A DNA stretch of 64,000 nucleotides. Origin: Serinus canaria (lineage: Eukaryota; Chordata; Aves; Passeriformes; Fringillidae). Below, piece after piece: positions 59,941 to 64,000 of the stretch; position 1 is the first letter of the stretch, and each line of letters opens with the position of its first letter. The notes beneath the pieces were generated by a model. The model made no database searches. It was not told where the DNA came from and was given only the letters and a program-made list of their open reading frames with translations. The translations under genes were made by a program, and so were the position numbers. The stretch is taken from the NCBI RefSeq assembly GCF_022539315.1, contig NC_066317.1:41882435-41946434 (forward strand). Direction: 5' to 3'.

Positions 59941-60866
59941 GGAAAAGCAGAGTAGACACGTATTCTGGTTTAATTGGGTGTTAACAATTCGTAATGAAAA
60001 TATTCGTAGTTACAAAAGAAAAAAAATTCCTAAGTTGATAGCTTGCAGAAGTTTAAGTAATTAATTCCAAATAGTTTATGTATAATCTTTGTAAATATTT
60101 TATTGATTGGAGGCCTTGGTTTCTCCTCTGTGAAAAGCACACATCTGTCTGACAAAATGATTGTGAAGTTCTATCAGCTAATGTTTGCAAGGCAGTGAGA
60201 TACAGTGGTGATTGGTTTGGTCTATAAAATAATTTTCATATTAAAAAATGGGGTTTAAAATGCCATGAGTCATACAGTACAAAGTAGCCATAGTTATAAT
60301 TTTAAAGATGGCATTCTTGTCACCATTAGAATAAAAGCTAATAATTATTTTGGATTCTTCCCCCAAATTACTCTATGACAGTAAAATTATCTTGATCCTC
60401 TCCTGGTGCACAAAATTTGCACAAATCTTTAGATCAAGGACAACTAGCCCAATTCAGATTTTAACTACTTGTCTATGACAGGGATCTTTCTCACAAATTT
60501 AAAGGACCAACAAAGAATATTTCCCTGTTTTTCAGCTTGCTTAAAATGTTTCTGCTTCTGTCTTAAAAATAAAATGTGTGCTTTTGAAAATTGAATAGCT
60601 GCCCTAAAATACATGGAGAACTCTAATACAAAGTGGCCTAAAAGGATAAGTTCTCATTTTACTGGCTTTTGGAGTTGTATTTTATCAGACTATTTTAGAC
60701 ATTTGTAATGAATCCTGCATGCACATAATATTTACAATTAGCAAGAAAAGAATTATAGGTTAAATAGTCTCTTTTGAATAAGATTTAAGATGTCAAGTGT
60801 AAATTTTAGTTTTAATGTTTAAGTTAACTAGTGTTTCCTTTGTTCCTCTACTTTACAGCTTCCAAA

Positions 60867-60932
60867 ATGAAGATTTTGATAATGGTTGATTTTGTCCTTG
60901 CAGCTAGCTTGATGGATGTCATTGGTAGCTCT
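60867..60932 (+). CDS. FGL1: Probable first coding exon of fibrinogen-like 1 (partial gene)
   Basis: A pyrimidine-rich tract and CTTTACAG end at 60858, followed by 8 nt, an ATG and a donor TCT|GTAAGT. The 22 codons read MKILIMVDFVLAASLMDVIG then SS, a plausible signal peptide. Human FGL1 (a liver-secreted fibrinogen-domain protein and LAG3 ligand) also has 22 residues, MAKVFSFILVTTALTMGREI then SA, before its LEDCAQEQ start of the mature chain. FGL1 is the divergent neighbour of PCM1 in human, and strand and order fit here. No later FGL1 exon is in the window, so identity rests on synteny, length and signal-peptide character. Confidence 0.55.
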
Positions 60933-63900
60933 GTAAGTTCTAGTAATTAAATTTTTCTATATAGTGTCTTCTAAATACTGCATATCTTATCCTCCATAGT
61001 GCTCACAATCTCTACATACAATGACAGAACCTTTGATGGAAAAGATTAGAATTCATTAAAAAATAAAAGAATGAGAAAATATCTTCAAATGGTGTGTAGT
61101 GGGGACAAGTTTCCAATAAGGAAAGAAGAAACAAATGCATAAATTTACAATGGAAGGTCCATCACTAGGTAATGGCACTGAAGAAAGAAATCCAGTCAGT
61201 TTGTGCCTGGATCCGATATGAAAAATGAGACAATACATCTTTCCTAAAACCGGTATCAGATGGTGCATGGAGGCACATTGTATAGAAGGCACAAGATCCT
61301 TATACTACCATTCAGGTGTAATGCTAACTCAGAATAACACCTGGAGTTTTGAGCAGTGTAGTTACAGAAAAACAGAGCACAGGAACTCCTAAAGCAGTGG
61401 CTGCAGCAGTGCTATTTCTGGGCACTGACACCTGGCATGCAGAATGTTTCCATCCTTTTCCACCTTGTCCACTGGGCCTACAACTTTTTCTCAAACAAGA
61501 TCTATAACTTCATATTCTTACTTATTTCCGTGTAACTACATTGTAGTTCACACTCAGAAACCATGACCAAAGCTCCTTCACTTCAAGCTCCCAAAATCCT
61601 CTCCTATACATTATGTTTCTCCAACAAAAACCCTAATAAAATCACACTTACTCCACAGTTTAAAATACTTCTAGCCTCACCAATGCTACACTGCATGTCA
61701 TGGCTGTCCTTCCTAGTTTTATATCCAGGTCCTAAATTGCAGAGACCTAAAGGGATTGAATTCTTGATTCATAATTGCCTGGGTGGAAGTAGCTGCTGAA
61801 TTTACAACTATTGTTTGTGGCTTACATTACCTTATGGAAAACTTTTGTTCAGAAAAGTATCTTTATAGAGGCAGAATGGGAAGCAGCTGACTCTCTAATC
61901 ACTTCTGCTCAGTGGAGAAAAATATTACTAATTTCTGCAGAGGCCTACTAAAAAAGAGGCGCCCCAGTTAAATGCATTTACTAATTTTTTAATTATTATT
62001 TTTCATTTAGAATATTTTGAACTTAGCTGACCTTCTGAGTAAAAACTGGGAATATTCAGAACTTCATCTCAAAGTTTTTACCTTTTAATCTAATTAAAAC
62101 ACTAATTTCAATATAGAGTTATTTTGGAGCTAATTTATATTCTAAAAAGTATAGGAAATAGCACCACAGATTAAAATCTTGTATTTTTATGCTTTTCATG
62201 AAGTATTCTGAGTCTAATGTGTAGCAATAATTTTAACGGGAGGTTACTGGCTGCTAAATAATTCACACAATAATGAAAGTGAGTGCACATTAATTGCAGC
62301 AGCTGGTTAAATGTAGGATTGTGTGCCCAAGAGCAGAGCTGTCAGCAGTTGTTAGATAATTGCTTCTCAATGTGTAGTGCAAACAGTTGCTTCACTGAAA
62401 CAGACAGAACAGGTTGTGTTCAGTCTGGTTTCAGTCAGTGGGCACCACTGTCCGTTGGAGATAGCCACAGGAAAATCCTCATTTTGTTGTAATGGTTTAA
62501 CTTTAGTCCATAGCTAACAAATGGAATAGCAATATGTAAGAACTGTAATTTGCATTTTGCTTCTTTATTATTCCAGCTGTGCACTGGTTTAATGTCAATG
62601 TTTTTTAAAGGATTATCCTGTGGAAAAAAAATTGTAGGAGCACATTGAACAGTCTGGTAAACTGAAGATCTAAAAGCCACATTGATCCAATTAAGTTACA
62701 GTTACCTTGTGATTGTCCCAAGAAAAAATAGACATGGAATTCCAAATATGAGAACTGTGGTTTTGCTGTTCAGCAGCAAAAGTCTAATAGCAGTTGTCTG
62801 GAGTTGGCAGAGAGACATCAATGAGAAGGCTGAAGTTAGGGAGAGAAGAGAAAGTATCAGATACCAGTATTTTTCATATCTAGGTTACTTTCAAAACTAT
62901 TTCTGCTCAGGCATTTTTTTCTTATGCTGTAATTATTCAGTATGGCTAGTCATGTCTTGTTTATCACTTCTAATTTACTGTCACTTCCTAAGCATTGAGA
63001 GCTTAAAACCTTTTAAATAAGGAAATTGCTATGTATAATGTAGGTATATCACTGTTCAGCCCATCATGAGTGTATTGTTTACAAATCAGATGAGAATCAG
63101 CTCACAGTTATTAATTTTTATGAATTAATTAATAATTTTTAAGTAAGCAATAACAAAAGATTGATTTCAAATGCAAGTTTAAGAATAATATTTTGAGAGA
63201 CAGCCTGTTGCAGACTTGTGTTTAATTTGGTTCAAATTTTATGATGGTATATGAAGTGGTGTCATACTGAATTTAGATACCAAGTTTTTCTAAGGTAAGA
63301 TAATATTTTTTCAAGAAGTTCTATGCTTGTACTATACAATTTAATCACATTAGGAGAATGGCTTTTAGCAGTATTAAAGGGGAACTGATAGAGGCATTTC
63401 TTTCACCTGAAAGAAATACATGTAGCTGCCTGTAGCTGCCTCCCCTCAAATGCCCTGTCCTCTGCTCTTCCCAGAATGGAAGGTAGCTCTTTGTGGCTCA
63501 GATCTTGCGACTGTCACAGAGGTTATCCACCTGAAGTCCTGTCTATCTGTCTATGAAATTGTGAGGGCCTGGCAATGGGAGCCACCATTTCTAGGTCTCT
63601 CCTATTTCATGTTACCATGTTCTCCAAGCTTGTGAGGACTGAGTTAAGACTGATACCGGCTAACCTTCTCAGTAAAACTGGTAGCTGTGGCATGGTGGCT
63701 TTTTATCACTCTTAACTTAGTAGGATTAGAATAAATATTTGGTCTGACTGGGAACATGGGATTTTTTTTTGACAGCTTTTCTTTTATAGTTAGCATTAGC
63801 TCATCAGGGTGAGCCTGGAAATATTTTTTCAATACTTTTAAAATTTATTCACTCTTTCTCAATCCACCTGTGCATCTCTTTCTCTCTCTCTAAAGCTCTG

Positions 63901-64000
63901 CAGTCCTCTGTAATTTTCTGTATTCACACAGCACCAGGCTAACACTTTGCAGACACCTGTCAAGGAAGCCTCTTCTGAATCTCCCACTGAATTCATTCCC
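60933..64000 (+). other. Probable FGL1 first coding intron; no further exon recognised
   Basis: 3 kb of AT-rich sequence to the window end. No frame resembling the FGL1 coiled coil or fibrinogen domain was found. The last 70 bases form an open frame after a possible CACACAG acceptor, without recognisable similarity. Confidence 0.45.

Noticed and set aside
62305..62350. Frame reading LCAQEQSCQQLL, resembling the FGL1 mature start LEDCAQEQ
   Set aside because: No in-phase acceptor gives a continuing frame with the FGL1 coiled coil; taken as chance similarity.
63933..64000. Open frame HQANTLQTPVKEASSESPTE after a CACACAG at the window end
   Set aside because: Too short and cut by the window; no similarity to FGL1, and MTUS1 should lie beyond a complete FGL1.

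Overview
This window looks like nuclear DNA from a bird, probably a songbird (passerine). It carries CR1 LINE tails ending in the avian ATTCTGTGATTCT-type repeat, a tRNA-Ile/CR1 composite SINE of the kind known from passerines, and two degenerate LTRs of an avian endogenous retrovirus family. Genes are split into short exons by long AT-rich introns, with one CpG island. No bacterial, viral or CRISPR features were seen.

Layout. (1) 0.6-4.4 kb, + strand: four coding exons of a TFIIE-alpha gene (GTF2E1 family), 423 codons, complete from start codon to stop. It is too divergent to be an ordinary bird GTF2E1 and is best read as an intron-containing paralog. (2) 4.4-6.1 kb: intergenic, with a CR1 fragment and an old LTR. 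(3) 6.1-47.7 kb, - strand: the whole PCM1 gene (pericentriolar material 1, the centriolar satellite scaffold). I placed 38 coding exons by splice sites and by alignment with the human protein as I remember it. Their lengths sum to 6156 nt, giving 2051 codons plus a stop, with every exon phase matching its neighbour. Two further exon-like, phase-compatible segments (63 and 19 codons) look like cassette exons. The promoter is the CpG island at 46.6-47.8 kb. (4) 47.8-60.8 kb: intergenic, with CR1 and SINE copies and otherwise no recognisable gene. (5) 60.86-60.93 kb, + strand: a single exon encoding a 22-residue signal peptide, the probable first coding exon of FGL1. FGL1 lies head-to-head with PCM1 in human, and this orientation agrees. 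The rest of that gene must lie beyond the window.

The two complete genes converge tail-to-tail and are functionally unrelated (basal transcription versus centrosome). ASAH1, which I recall as the gene downstream of human PCM1, does not occupy that place here.

Points for a second look: the TFIIE-alpha paralog; the two candidate PCM1 cassette exons; a 37-bp perfect inverted repeat with a 7-nt loop in a PCM1 intron, plus several smaller hairpins; two oppositely oriented ZNF143/THAP11-type motifs at the PCM1 promoter; and a 100-bp duplicated block on either side of PCM1's third-from-last and second-from-last coding exons. All identifications are by eye, without database searches.
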